Shown here in pieces: positions 20,745 through 30,125 of a DNA stretch of 64,000 nt. The notes under the pieces were generated by a model that saw only the letters and a program-made list of their open reading frames with translations, was not told the DNA's origin and ran no database searches. The stretch is from the NCBI GenBank assembly GCA_012799995.1, contig JAAZKE010000096.1:1-64000 (forward strand), read 5' to 3'. Every line of letters begins with the position of its first letter. The first letter of the stretch is position 1. The DNA comes from Chloroflexota bacterium (GTDB taxonomy: Bacteria > Chloroflexota > Anaerolineae > Anaerolineales > Anaerolineaceae). The translations under genes were made by a program, and so were the position numbers.

Positions 20745-21626
20745 TCAAACCTCCAATCGTTTTCTGGTATAAGTGACAAACAAGACTGTCCCCAGTACGA
20801 TCGCAAAGAAAATTACCAGCATCGAAGAGGCATAGCCAAATTTGAAGTAATAAAAGGAATTCTGATAGGTATAGATATTCAATGTTTCTGAAGAATACCC
20901 TGGGCCGCCACCAGTTGTGGAATAGATAATGTCAAAAATCTTGAAGCAGTCAATAAAGCGAAGCAGCGCGCCAATCGCAATGGTCGGACGCAGCATCGGC
21001 AAGGTAATATGCCAGATTGTCTGGAAGGTGTTGGCGCCATCGACGATTGCCGATTCATAGGGGTCAGTGGGCAACGTCGCCAGCCCGGCAAGCGTGATCA
21101 GTGTGATCAGCGGCGTCCATTCCCAGCTGTCAATCAGAATCAGGCTGGGGATTACGGTCGAAGTGCTTGACAGCCATTTCGAAATTGGCAGCCCCACCTG
21201 TTTCAGCAGGTAATTCATCACGCCGGTCGTCGGTTCCAAAATCAACAGCCATACCATCGCAATCGCAACCGGTGTCGCCATCATCGGTAACAACAAAATT
21301 GAATTGACAATGCGTTTGCCGGGATATTTTTTTGCATCAATCAGAATACCGGAAGCTACACCCAGCGTCACCTGAATGATCAGGCTGCCACCTGTAAAAT
21401 AAAAGGTGCGCCACACGGACTGGATAAAACGCTCGTCTTTAGTGAACAGTTCAATGTAGTTTGTCATGCCGATAAATTCCGTCGGCGCCTTGGACGTTAG
21501 CGTCCAGTTTGTGAGTGAATTCCAAACTGTATATCCGAGCGGAAAAACCATCATCAATATGATGAAAATAACCGCAGGAAGCGGAAAGATATGTTTTTCA
21601 TGACGATCGATCCAACGAGAAATCAT
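20745..21626 (-). CDS. Sugar ABC transporter permease (MalF-like)
   Basis: PTDPYESAIVDGANTFQTIWHITLPMLRPTI; adjacent to the second permease. Confidence 0.92.
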   Translation of the reverse strand: MISRWIDRHEKHIFPLPAVIFIILMMVFPLGYTVWNSLTNWTLTSKAPTEFIGMTNYIELFTKDERFIQSVWRTFYFTGGSLIIQVTLGVASGILIDAKKYPGKRIVNSILLLPMMATPVAIAMVWLLILEPTTGVMNYLLKQVGLPISKWLSSTSTVIPSLILIDSWEWTPLITLITLAGLATLPTDPYESAIVDGANTFQTIWHITLPMLRPTIAIGALLRFIDCFKIFDIIYSTTGGGPGYSSETLNIYTYQNSFYYFKFGYASSMLVIFFAIVLGTVLFVTYTRKRLEV

Positions 21627-21665
21627 TCCCCCTCCGTCTTTTTAAAAACCGAATATGCTTTGAGA

Positions 21666-21698
21666 CTGTTCCGCAAGCAGATAAAGCTTGCGGAACAG
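21666..21698 (-). other. Intercistronic stem-loop between substrate-binding protein and permease genes
   Basis: CTGTTCCGCAAGC-AGATAAA-GCTTGCGGAACAG: perfect 13-bp arms, 7-nt loop, no T-run. Confidence 0.8.
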
Positions 21699-21724
21699 AA
21701 TTTGAATTGAATCCCTACCGTAAT

Positions 21725-23002
21725 TTACGGTTTTTCGTTATTCAGCATTTCCTGGAACTTGACATTGGCTTCATCAGCCGCTTTCAAGTAATCGCCACCT
21801 TCGATCGCGGTTACAACGATACCGCCAATAAGGTCACGGGCTTCCGTCACTGCAGTGATCAGCGGGCGGTCGTAGCTCTTTGCACCAATCGAACCGGCAA
21901 CGGCTGCTGCCCAGTCCGCTGGGAAGGACTTGATCCCTTCAGGATCATTCCATACGGAAGTTCGAGCAAGTTGCTGTGCTTTTTCGCCCTGAATGAAGAG
22001 TGAATTCTCCTTACCGGTAGCCCAGCGGATGAACTCCCAGGCCGCATCTTTATTCTGAGATTCAGCATAAATCGACAACCCCCAGGCAGTAATGTCATAC
22101 ATCACCGCGCCGGCAGGCCCAGCCGGGAATACGGCGCAACCGGTCACTTCTGCGACGTCCGATTTGGTCGGATCAAGCAGGTTCGGATAGAGCGAGGAAG
22201 CGTCGGTGTAGAAGGCAACTTTTTTCTCGTTGAAGATACCAATACACTGTGCCCAGTGCATGTTCAGCACTCCTGGAGGACCAAAATTCTTCAGCAAATT
22301 GGAATACATCTCAATGCCGGCGAGGGTCTCAGGTGTATTGAGTGTAGCAGTATAGGTATCGCGATCGAACCAGTCGCCTCCGTAGCTGTAAATGAAAGAA
22401 GAGAGCTGGGTGACCAGCGGGCTGCGCTGACCACGGGCGACAAAGCCATAGAATTCATTAGCCGGATCGTTCAGCTTCTCAGCAGCGGCATACAGTTCAT
22501 CCAACGTAGTGGGAACTTCAATACCATTTTCTTCCAGGATGTCCTTGCGATAATATAGGATTTCCTGCTCAGTTACCAGCGGGATCGCTGTAATGGTACC
22601 GTTGAATGTAGTCGCACTGCGGGATGATTCAGTGAAGTCCTCAAAATCGTATTCAACATCCGCAGCGGTCTTTTCCGCCAGGTCATAGTACCAGCCATTC
22701 ATCTCCATGTTCGCGCCTTCCTGCAGCGGGCGGGTCATGAACACATCCACGCCTGCGTTTCCGGCAATGAACTCAGTGGTGAGCTTCTGGTTGAGTTGTT
22801 CCTCACCATAGGATTCCCATTCAACTTTGATCCCAGTCAGGGCTTCAAATTCCGGGATTTTTGGCGCCACAGCGTCCGTCCAGGCATGGTTTGCCAGCAC
22901 AACGCGAATTGTTTGACCGTCAAACGGTTTGTCCTGCGCAGACACAGAAAGAACGCTTGACAGGATCAGGATCAGCACCAACAACAAATTCAGTCTTTTC
23001 AT
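21725..23002 (-). CDS. ABC transporter extracellular substrate-binding protein (sugar type)
   Basis: Signal peptide; family 1 SBP pattern (ALTGIKVEWESYGEEQLNQKLTTEFIAGNAGVDVFMTRP). Confidence 0.9.
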   Translation of the reverse strand: MKRLNLLLVLILILSSVLSVSAQDKPFDGQTIRVVLANHAWTDAVAPKIPEFEALTGIKVEWESYGEEQLNQKLTTEFIAGNAGVDVFMTRPLQEGANMEMNGWYYDLAEKTAADVEYDFEDFTESSRSATTFNGTITAIPLVTEQEILYYRKDILEENGIEVPTTLDELYAAAEKLNDPANEFYGFVARGQRSPLVTQLSSFIYSYGGDWFDRDTYTATLNTPETLAGIEMYSNLLKNFGPPGVLNMHWAQCIGIFNEKKVAFYTDASSLYPNLLDPTKSDVAEVTGCAVFPAGPAGAVMYDITAWGLSIYAESQNKDAAWEFIRWATGKENSLFIQGEKAQQLARTSVWNDPEGIKSFPADWAAAVAGSIGAKSYDRPLITAVTEARDLIGGIVVTAIEGGDYLKAADEANVKFQEMLNNEKP

Positions 23003-23087
23003 TTTTTTCTCCTTTCAAATTGCGGATCTGAACAACTGACTGCTCAGGAACCCGCTTTCAACAATAAGATACAATAAGAAACGCGAA

Positions 23088-24107
23088 CTAATCCAGCTTT
23101 ATCATGACTTTAACCGGATTAATTTTCCCAGCTGATAGATCTTCAATTAACCGTCCCACATCATCCAGTTTCGCTACCTGCTCCACCAACACCATCGGTT
23201 TGATTCTGCCACTGCGGATCGCTTCAATTGCAGTTTCGAATTCCGAGATGAAGCCGTAAGAACCGCTCACCGTCAGCTCACGCGTGACGATCTGCTGCAT
23301 ATTGATCTCAACCATCGGTTGGGAGTTTCCGATCCAGGTAACATGCGCGCCATTTGCTGCAATCTGCAGGGAGAGTGCCGCCGTCGGGCTGATACCAACT
23401 GCTTCAATCACGCCATCGGCGCCACGTCCGTTGGTTGCAGACTTCACAAATTCAAGCGGATCGGTTGTTTTGGAATTGACGATTTCATCAGCTCCCAGCT
23501 TTTTGGCGAACGCAAGCCGGTCATCATCAGTGTCAATCATGATGATCTTCCCAGCCCCTTTCAGACGGACTGACAGCAGGGTCAACAGTCCGATCGTACC
23601 GGCGCCGATGATTACCAGCGATTCGCACAAAAGCAGTGGCGTGCGGTTAACGGCGTGCATTGCAACACCCAGCGGTTCCACCATCGCACCTTCCTCGAAA
23701 GTAAGCGAATCCGGCAGTGCGAAAACCATATCCTCGCGCACTTTCACATATTCAGCATAAGCCCCATCCAAATCCACTCCCAGTCCATGGCGGTTTGAAC
23801 AGACGTTAGGAAATCCTTTGCGGCAGTTTTCGCAAATGCCACAAGTCATCAGCGGATTCGCCAGCACGCGATCTCCTTTTTTCCAGCGTGTAACCTTTTC
23901 GCCAACGGCATCAACGACCCCGCTGAACTCATGTCCCATAATGATTGGCGGTTTACGCCTGCCGGTGGTACCACGGAAACCATGCACGTCAGAGCCGCAA
24001 ATCCCAACTGCCTTGACAGCGATACGCACGTCACACTCCCCGACTTCGGGAAGCGGAACTTCCCGAAGCGGCATGGTCATTGGATTTTCATAAACAAATG
24101 CTTTCAT
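23088..24107 (-). CDS. Zinc-dependent alcohol/polyol dehydrogenase (MDR family)
   Basis: GICGSDVHGF, GHEFSGVVDAVGEKV, CGICENCRKGFPNVC, VIIGAGTIGLL. Confidence 0.9.
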   Translation of the reverse strand: MKAFVYENPMTMPLREVPLPEVGECDVRIAVKAVGICGSDVHGFRGTTGRRKPPIIMGHEFSGVVDAVGEKVTRWKKGDRVLANPLMTCGICENCRKGFPNVCSNRHGLGVDLDGAYAEYVKVREDMVFALPDSLTFEEGAMVEPLGVAMHAVNRTPLLLCESLVIIGAGTIGLLTLLSVRLKGAGKIIMIDTDDDRLAFAKKLGADEIVNSKTTDPLEFVKSATNGRGADGVIEAVGISPTAALSLQIAANGAHVTWIGNSQPMVEINMQQIVTRELTVSGSYGFISEFETAIEAIRSGRIKPMVLVEQVAKLDDVGRLIEDLSAGKINPVKVMIKLD

Positions 24108-24110
24108 ATA

Positions 24111-24794
24111 TCAGGCTTTTCCAATTTTCGTTCGTTTTACACGGTCAACAATCTCACCGAAAACCCGTCTGAAATCCGGGTCTGCCGGCTTGAATTCGGT
24201 ACCGCTGATTACCAACGGCGCGCCAAAAACCACGATTTCAGCGCCCATCTCAAGCGATTTAATGGCCTGGTCAATCGATAAGCCACCAACAGCCTGCACC
24301 GGAATTTTCACCCGATCCAGCACTGGCTGAAGGTCGTTCAAAGGACTCAAGCCGGCGATCATATTCCTTTCATCAAAACCGGTATGGACAATGATATAGT
24401 CCACGCCCATCTCTTCAGCCTGTTTGGCACGCCCTGGTTTGTCCTCACACAGCATCACATCGCACATCACCTTACCGTTATAACGGGCTGCCATCTTCAC
24501 CTGTTCAATAATGGAGGCATCATGAGCCTGTCCCATCACCACCACAAAACTCGCCCCAGCTTTGAACATCATCTCCGCTTCGAGCCCGGCACCGTCCATT
24601 GTTTTCAAATCCGCCACAATCGGCACATCAGGGAACTCCCGTCTCAACGCACGCACGCCATGTAATCCTTCTGCCAGAATTAATGGTGTACCAGCTTCCA
24701 GCCAGTCCACGCCCATTTCCACGGCAGCATGCGCCATTTCGAGTGCTTCGTCAATATTCGTCAGATCTAAAGATATTTGAATAATCGGTTCCAT
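24111..24794 (-). CDS. OMPDC-superfamily protein, 3-hexulose-6-phosphate synthase / keto-gulonate-P decarboxylase-like
   Basis: IVADLKTMDGAGLEAEMMFKAGASFVVVMG (DxKxxD signature), VQAVGGLSIDQA, VVFGAPLV. Start 24794 assumes the MEPIIQ Met. Confidence 0.8.
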   Translation of the reverse strand: MEPIIQISLDLTNIDEALEMAHAAVEMGVDWLEAGTPLILAEGLHGVRALRREFPDVPIVADLKTMDGAGLEAEMMFKAGASFVVVMGQAHDASIIEQVKMAARYNGKVMCDVMLCEDKPGRAKQAEEMGVDYIIVHTGFDERNMIAGLSPLNDLQPVLDRVKIPVQAVGGLSIDQAIKSLEMGAEIVVFGAPLVISGTEFKPADPDFRRVFGEIVDRVKRTKIGKA

Positions 24795-24795
24795 G

Positions 24796-25842
24796 TTATA
24801 CACCCATTTTAATCACAGATTTGATGTTATTCCCTGATTCCATCTCTGAAAACGCAGTTTCCCACGATTCCATTTCATAAACGCATCCCTGCATAAAGTC
24901 CAGCGGAATCAACCCCGCAGCCAACATCGCGATGGAGCGTTCCCAGGTTGCATAAGTGTGGCTGAACGAAGTTTGAATCCGGGCTGCCTTCTGAACCAGC
25001 GGATCGAGCGAAAAGTTCATCGGCTGCGGTCCCCAACCTACTTTGGTGATCTGCCCAAGCGGACGAACCAGCTCAATCGACTGTTTGAGCGCTGCACTGA
25101 CGCCGGTACAATCCACCACCAGATGGGCACCATAGCCATCGCCAAGCGTTTTGATCAACGCAACTGGATCTTCCTGCTGGATATTCACTGTGTAATGAGC
25201 GCCCAGATCTCTGGCAATCGCCAGCCGCTTGCTGTCGATATCAGTCCCGGTCACGATGATCGTGCCCGCGCCACTGATTTTTGCCATCAGCATCGAAAAA
25301 ATCCCAATCGCGCCTGCACCTTGAATTACAACAATATCCCCTGGTTTCACGTTGGAAACTTCAAGAATCGTGCGGTTTGCCACACAGATCGGCTCAATCA
25401 GAGCAGCGTGTTCAAAGGGAATGGAATCCGGTAAGCGGTGCAGGATCTGAGGACGGGCAACAACATATTCGGTCATTGAGCCATCAATCAGGTTGCCATA
25501 CCCGAGTCGTTCAGGGCACAAATTGTAATTGCCGGTGCGGCAAAAAATACATTCACCGCAAACGTACGCGGCGGTCTCAACAGCCACCCGCTCACCAACC
25601 GCGAAGCTTTTGACGTCATCACCAACTTCTGCCACAACACCGCAGAATTCATGTCCCAGCACCACCGGAATCTTTATTTTCCAGCTTTGATGGTTACGCC
25701 ACATGTGGATATCACTGCCGCACACACCGACCGCAGCAACTTTTATCAGCACCTGATCCGGTCCAATGGCGGGTTTGTCGATGTCTTTAATCTCGACTGA
25801 TCGGTCCTGATAATCATATTTAACAATCGCTCTCATTTTCAA
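24796..25842 (-). CDS. Zinc-dependent alcohol/polyol dehydrogenase (MDR family)
   Basis: GVCGSDIHMW, GHEFCGVVAEVGDDV, CGECIFCRTGNYNLC, VVIQGAGAIGIFSM. Confidence 0.9.
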   Translation of the reverse strand: MKMRAIVKYDYQDRSVEIKDIDKPAIGPDQVLIKVAAVGVCGSDIHMWRNHQSWKIKIPVVLGHEFCGVVAEVGDDVKSFAVGERVAVETAAYVCGECIFCRTGNYNLCPERLGYGNLIDGSMTEYVVARPQILHRLPDSIPFEHAALIEPICVANRTILEVSNVKPGDIVVIQGAGAIGIFSMLMAKISGAGTIIVTGTDIDSKRLAIARDLGAHYTVNIQQEDPVALIKTLGDGYGAHLVVDCTGVSAALKQSIELVRPLGQITKVGWGPQPMNFSLDPLVQKAARIQTSFSHTYATWERSIAMLAAGLIPLDFMQGCVYEMESWETAFSEMESGNNIKSVIKMGV

Positions 25843-25854
25843 TTTTTCCCGCCG

Positions 25855-26748
25855 TTAAGACTTGAAATAGCGCTCACGCATTTTTTTAAGGAATTCAATC
25901 GACTGATGCATCTCGTCCATGCCATGGATCCCGTCTTCGATGCTTACCCAGCCCTGATACCCGGATTGCGACAAGAGGCTGAAAATTTTGTCATAATCGT
26001 TAAGTCCCTGCCCGGTGATTCCATGTTGGAGCTTGTCAAAATAGCCGACGGTTCCATCCGTCTGCCGCAATTCCTCAAGCGTCGCACCGGGAAGCAGGAA
26101 ACGGTCACTGGCATGCATGGTTTTAACGCGCGGCAGTACTTTCTCCAGCAGTTCTATCGGATCATCACCGGCAATGATTGCATTGGAAGGGTCATATTGA
26201 ACGCCAAAGTACTCATAGTCATCAATAGCATCTACGATTTCCAGAAAAACATCCATCTTCTGTGCAAATTCAGGATACTTCCAGTAGCCATCTTTGTAAT
26301 GATTTTCCATCGCCAACACCACGTCATACTCACGGGCAATCGGCAGCAGCTGTTGAAAGTTTTCAACTACCCATTCCACCCCCTGCTCACGGCTGACGTT
26401 GGGATAGCGCTGACCGCTGAGGACACGACAGGCTGCTTTTGGGCCACCCAACCGGCGCGTCACCCGGATCATGTCCACTTCATGGTCAAAAGATCTTTTC
26501 CGTTCGTCCGCATCCGGACTGGTGAAGTTGGGAGAAGCACATAACATTGGCATGGCATAACCGGCGTTATGGATCGCTTCACCGATAGAATCGATGTAAC
26601 CATCCTCCAGGCTCGTGAAAAAGCCTTCATACATCTCCAGTCCTTCCGCACCGAGCGGTTTGGAAAGTTCAATCCAGTCAAAGATGGTCATTGTCCGTGT
26701 TACCGACAAATCGTCAATAAAGCACTTGGGAAAAGCAGAAATTTTCAT
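25855..26748 (-). CDS. Sugar phosphate isomerase/epimerase (xylose isomerase-like TIM barrel)
   Basis: VVLAMENHYKDGYW, YFGVQYDPSNAIIAGDDPIELLEKVLPRVKTMHASDR, GYQGWVSIEDG. Confidence 0.85.
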   Translation of the reverse strand: MKISAFPKCFIDDLSVTRTMTIFDWIELSKPLGAEGLEMYEGFFTSLEDGYIDSIGEAIHNAGYAMPMLCASPNFTSPDADERKRSFDHEVDMIRVTRRLGGPKAACRVLSGQRYPNVSREQGVEWVVENFQQLLPIAREYDVVLAMENHYKDGYWKYPEFAQKMDVFLEIVDAIDDYEYFGVQYDPSNAIIAGDDPIELLEKVLPRVKTMHASDRFLLPGATLEELRQTDGTVGYFDKLQHGITGQGLNDYDKIFSLLSQSGYQGWVSIEDGIHGMDEMHQSIEFLKKMRERYFKS

Positions 26749-26847
26749 TTTCTCCTTACTTATGCCATTTCGCGATCGATGACATGATCGGAAATTCAGA
26801 AGAATGTTTATACGGTCAAAAAATCGTTTGTGTTCGAATTAAAACCC

Positions 26848-26853
26848 ATTATA
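26848..26853 (-). promoter_or_regulatory. Candidate -10 element of the sugar operon
   Basis: TATAAT on the minus strand in the 26.75-27.06 kb intergenic region; no good -35 at 16-18 nt. Confidence 0.45.
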
Positions 26854-26882
26854 CTAACAAATTTTTACTTCCTGCGAGGGAT

Positions 26883-26900
26883 TTTTGTGCTGGCACAAAA
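26883..26900. promoter_or_regulatory. Perfect palindromic operator candidate upstream of the sugar operon
   Basis: TTTTGTGC-TG-GCACAAAA: 8-bp perfect arms. Confidence 0.6.
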
Positions 26901-27056
26901 GAAGCATGAACTAAATCAAATATTCCCTTATAAAACACAGGAAAGAAGATTCCCTCCGGCAACGCGATCATCCGTTTTCGCAGCTGAAATAATTTCTGAT
27001 ACGGGTGACGCATTTTTTTATTGTTGGCGTCTTTTCAGTTCCAGCTTTGTACAATC

Positions 27057-27704
27057 TTAGAAACCAAGTTCCTCGCCAATCAGGATCACCTGAATTCTGC
27101 CCTCCGGTTTGCAAATACGGGTGCGCAAGAACTGGACACATAACGTTGACTGCGCTTGGCACTCGCTGCATACCCCGGTTATCAGACAAGGCGTCTTCGG
27201 TTCCAGGCGGGAGGCGTTAATTGGCCCGGCGATGGTCTGTGCGCGCAATTCGGCTTCTTTTACCGAGCGCACTATCTTGTTGATCCCAGCCATCACGATC
27301 ACCTGTTTTGGCCCAAAGGCAAGCGCAGCAACCCGATTGCCGGTGGAGTCAATGTTAAACAGCTGCCCATCTTCTGAAATCGCATTTGCACCCATCAGGA
27401 ATGTGTCCGCAAGCAGCACCTGTCGCTGCATTTCCATGCGCTCTTCAGGGCTTTTCGCCCTGTCACGGTCGATAACTTTGAACCCTTTTTCGATTATTCT
27501 GTCTTTCAAGCCGGTTTGTTCGACGGTAACGGACCCGCCCCATCCGACTACCGAGCCTTCTGGAATCAATGAAAGTGCCAGTTCAACTGCTTCTTCTTTC
27601 GTCTCACAGTAATGCGCGCCAAAAAACCGCTTTTTCAGAGCTGCGACTACCGTATTCGCCAATTTTTCATTTCTAACTGTAACTGGTGATTTTCCCATCG
27701 AATT
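27057..27704 (-). CDS. LUD-domain protein (lactate utilization / DUF162 family)
   Basis: EGSVVGWGGSVTVEQTGLKDRI, DTFLMGANAISEDGQLFNIDSTGNRVAALAFGPKQVIVMAGINKIV. Start approximate; the track extends to 27767. Confidence 0.85.
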   Translation of the reverse strand, partial: NSMGKSPVTVRNEKLANTVVAALKKRFFGAHYCETKEEAVELALSLIPEGSVVGWGGSVTVEQTGLKDRIIEKGFKVIDRDRAKSPEERMEMQRQVLLADTFLMGANAISEDGQLFNIDSTGNRVAALAFGPKQVIVMAGINKIVRSVKEAELRAQTIAGPINASRLEPKTPCLITGVCSECQAQSTLCVQFLRTRICKPEGRIQVILIGEELGF

Positions 27705-27804
27705 TCTCTCCTTATTCAATTGTTGAACGTTTCTGTTGATTTGAATTGAAGCGATAATGCCATTCAATACGACTCTTAATCAGATTATACCGAATGAAGC
27801 TGCA

Positions 27805-29666
27805 TTAGCCGAAATAATCGCGAATGGTATCCGCCAGCGATTCGTTGATTCCATCCACCAGCAGCAATTCAGCTTTCTCCGCTTTAGCAATTGCCTCAAT
27901 ATTGCCGAAATGTTTGAGCAATGCTTTCCGCTTGACAGCGCCAATGCCGGGTATTTTTTCCAGTTGCGATGCCATCCCTTCCCTGGAGCGACGGGCACGA
28001 TGGGCAGTAATTGCGAAGCGATGCGCCTCATCACGGATACGCTGGATCAGATACAGCCCTTCGGAATGACGCGGCAACAGGATGGAATCAGATTTTTCCG
28101 GCAGAAAAACTTCCTCCACACGCTTTGCCAGTCCGACAACCGCCACTCTGCCAAAGAGATCAAATTCCTTCAGCACGCTGACAGCGCGGCTCAGTTGCCC
28201 TTTGCCGCCATCCATGATAATTAAATCAGGCAGCAGCGCAAAGGATTCGTCAATTTTCTGCCCGGCTTTGCGTTCTAGCTCCTGTGCCGATTGCCAGCGT
28301 TTCAGCCGCCGGGTCAACACTTCAGTCATACTGTCAAAATCGTTGGGACCTTCAACAGTCTTGATGTTGAAGCGGCGATATTTCCCTTTGGCAGGAACCC
28401 CCTGTTCAAAAACAACCATCGAACCGACAGAAAGCGTCCCCTGCGTATTCGAAATGTCGTAGCACTCAATCTTGTTGGGAGTTTTATCCAGCAAAAAGGC
28501 ACTCTGAATCTCAGCAAGCGCCGTGCTTTGCTTGTTGGTGTCGTTCTCCCACTGGGTTTTGAGGGCGCGCAGAGTATCAAAAGCATTCTCGGCAGCCATC
28601 TTGACCAGATCTTTATCTTTACCGCTCTTCGGCACTTTGAGCACAATCTTCTCACCCCGCGCTTTTGCCGCAGCCATTGTTGGATAATTTTCTTCTCTTC
28701 CACTTCCATCGGCAGCAACATCTGGTCAGGGATAGTGGCAGCATCGCTGTAGTATTGTTTCAGAAATTCCGAAAGCACTGCCTGATCTTTTTCGTCCTCG
28801 GTTCCCTTCATCATAAAGTATTCCTGACCAATCAGCTTGCCATTTCGAATGAAGAAAAGCTGAACACAGGCCTCGTTATCCGACCTCGCCAGCGCGATCA
28901 CATCCGAATCCACCCGGCTGTCGCTGACAATTTTCTGTTTTTCGACCACCCGGCTGATAGCATGAATCTGGTCCCGCAAAGTTGCAGCCCTTTCGAACCT
29001 CAGCTCGTCCGAAGCCGCAGCCATCTGTTCCTGCAATCTCGAAACGATCGTATCGGATTTACCATCCAGGAAATTGCCGATATCCACCATCATCTCGTAA
29101 TATTCTTTTTGAGAGATCGCACCGATGCAGGGGGCAGAACACAGTTTGATATCGTAATACAGGCAGGCACGCGTATCAGTACCGGTAATTTCCCGGTCAC
29201 AGGTGAGGTATGGAAAGATCCGGCGCAACAAGTCCAGCGTTTGATGAACCGCCCATACGCTTGTGTATGGGCCAAAGTAATGCGAACCGTCGTGCACCAT
29301 CTGACGGGTGACGCTGATGCGCGGATACGGCAACTGATATTCGATCTTGATATAGGGATAGCGTTTGTCATCCTTGAGCTGGATGTTGTATTGCGGCCGG
29401 TTCTTCTTGATCAGGTTCATCTCAAGAATCAGCGCTTCCAATTCCGATTCCACCACAATCCAGTCAATATGGTCAATCAACGAGACCATTCGCTGGATAC
29501 GGACAGTATGCTGCGCTGTGGCATGAAAGTAAGAACGTACCCGGTTACGCAGATTGATTGCCTTGCCGATGTAGATGATCTTGTCATCCGCGTCTTTCAT
29601 CAGGTAACAGCCGGGTTTCAGGGGAAGGGTATTGAGAATTCCCTGAATTTTTTCGCTGAAAGCCAT
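27805..29666 (-). pseudogene. uvrC: Excinuclease ABC subunit C, split by a 1-nt frameshift near 28660-28677
   Basis: ORF 28326-29666 carries GIY-YIG (PGCYLMKDADDKIIYIGKAINLRNRVRSYF) and UVR region up to EEKKIIQQWL; ORF 27805-28677 resumes as AAAKARGEKIVLKVPKSG...IECYDISNTQGT...IIMDGGKGQLSRA plus a C-terminal HhH. Frames differ by one. Confidence 0.85.
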
Positions 29667-29669
29667 GCC

Positions 29670-30107
29670 CTACAAGTCCAAAATGATCGTCACCGGGCCA
29701 TCGTTGAGCAATGATACTTTCATGTCGCCGCCGAATTGTCCCTGTTGCGTGGGAATTCCCGCTTCATTGAAGCGGCGGACAAATTCGTCCACCATCGGTG
29801 AGGCACTTTCGGGCGCAGCGGCTCTGATAAAAGAAGGCCGGTTCCCTTTTCTGGTATCTGCGCACAGCGTAAATTGCGAAACGACCAGCGCCTCGCCATT
29901 GATATCTTTGACAGACAAATTCATTTTGTCCTCAGCATCACGAAAAATGCGCAACGCAGAGGCTTTTTTCACCATCGCTGCCAGGTTCTCTTCGGTGTCG
30001 TCTTGAACAACCCCCAGAAGAATAAGCATACCCTGCCCGATTTTAGCTATTTCTTTGCCTTCCACACTGACGGAGGCATGAGAAACCCGTTGAATTACCG
30101 CTCTCAT
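29670..30107 (-). CDS. dtd: D-aminoacyl-tRNA deacylase
   Basis: MRAVIQRVSHASVSVEG, LVVSQFTLCADTRKGNRPSF, GxFGGDMKVSLLNDGPVTI. Confidence 0.95.
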   Translation of the reverse strand: MRAVIQRVSHASVSVEGKEIAKIGQGMLILLGVVQDDTEENLAAMVKKASALRIFRDAEDKMNLSVKDINGEALVVSQFTLCADTRKGNRPSFIRAAAPESASPMVDEFVRRFNEAGIPTQQGQFGGDMKVSLLNDGPVTIILDL

Positions 30108-30125
30108 TTCACTTTCCCTCGTTTT

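Noticed and set aside
25343-25361. parS-like GGTTTCACGTTGGAAACTT
   Set aside because: An inserted base breaks the palindrome and it lies inside a dehydrogenase coding sequence.
28650-28690. Programmed -1 frameshifting in uvrC
   Set aside because: No standard slippery heptamer or obvious downstream stimulator; a simple 1-nt deletion or sequence error is more likely.
29245-29275. GCCCATAC/GTATGGGC hairpin
   Set aside because: Lies inside conserved uvrC coding sequence (GPYTSVWAVHQ); likely codon chance.
28665-29714. 349-aa plus-strand ORF
   Set aside because: Antisense shadow of uvrC; composition typical of mirrored frames.
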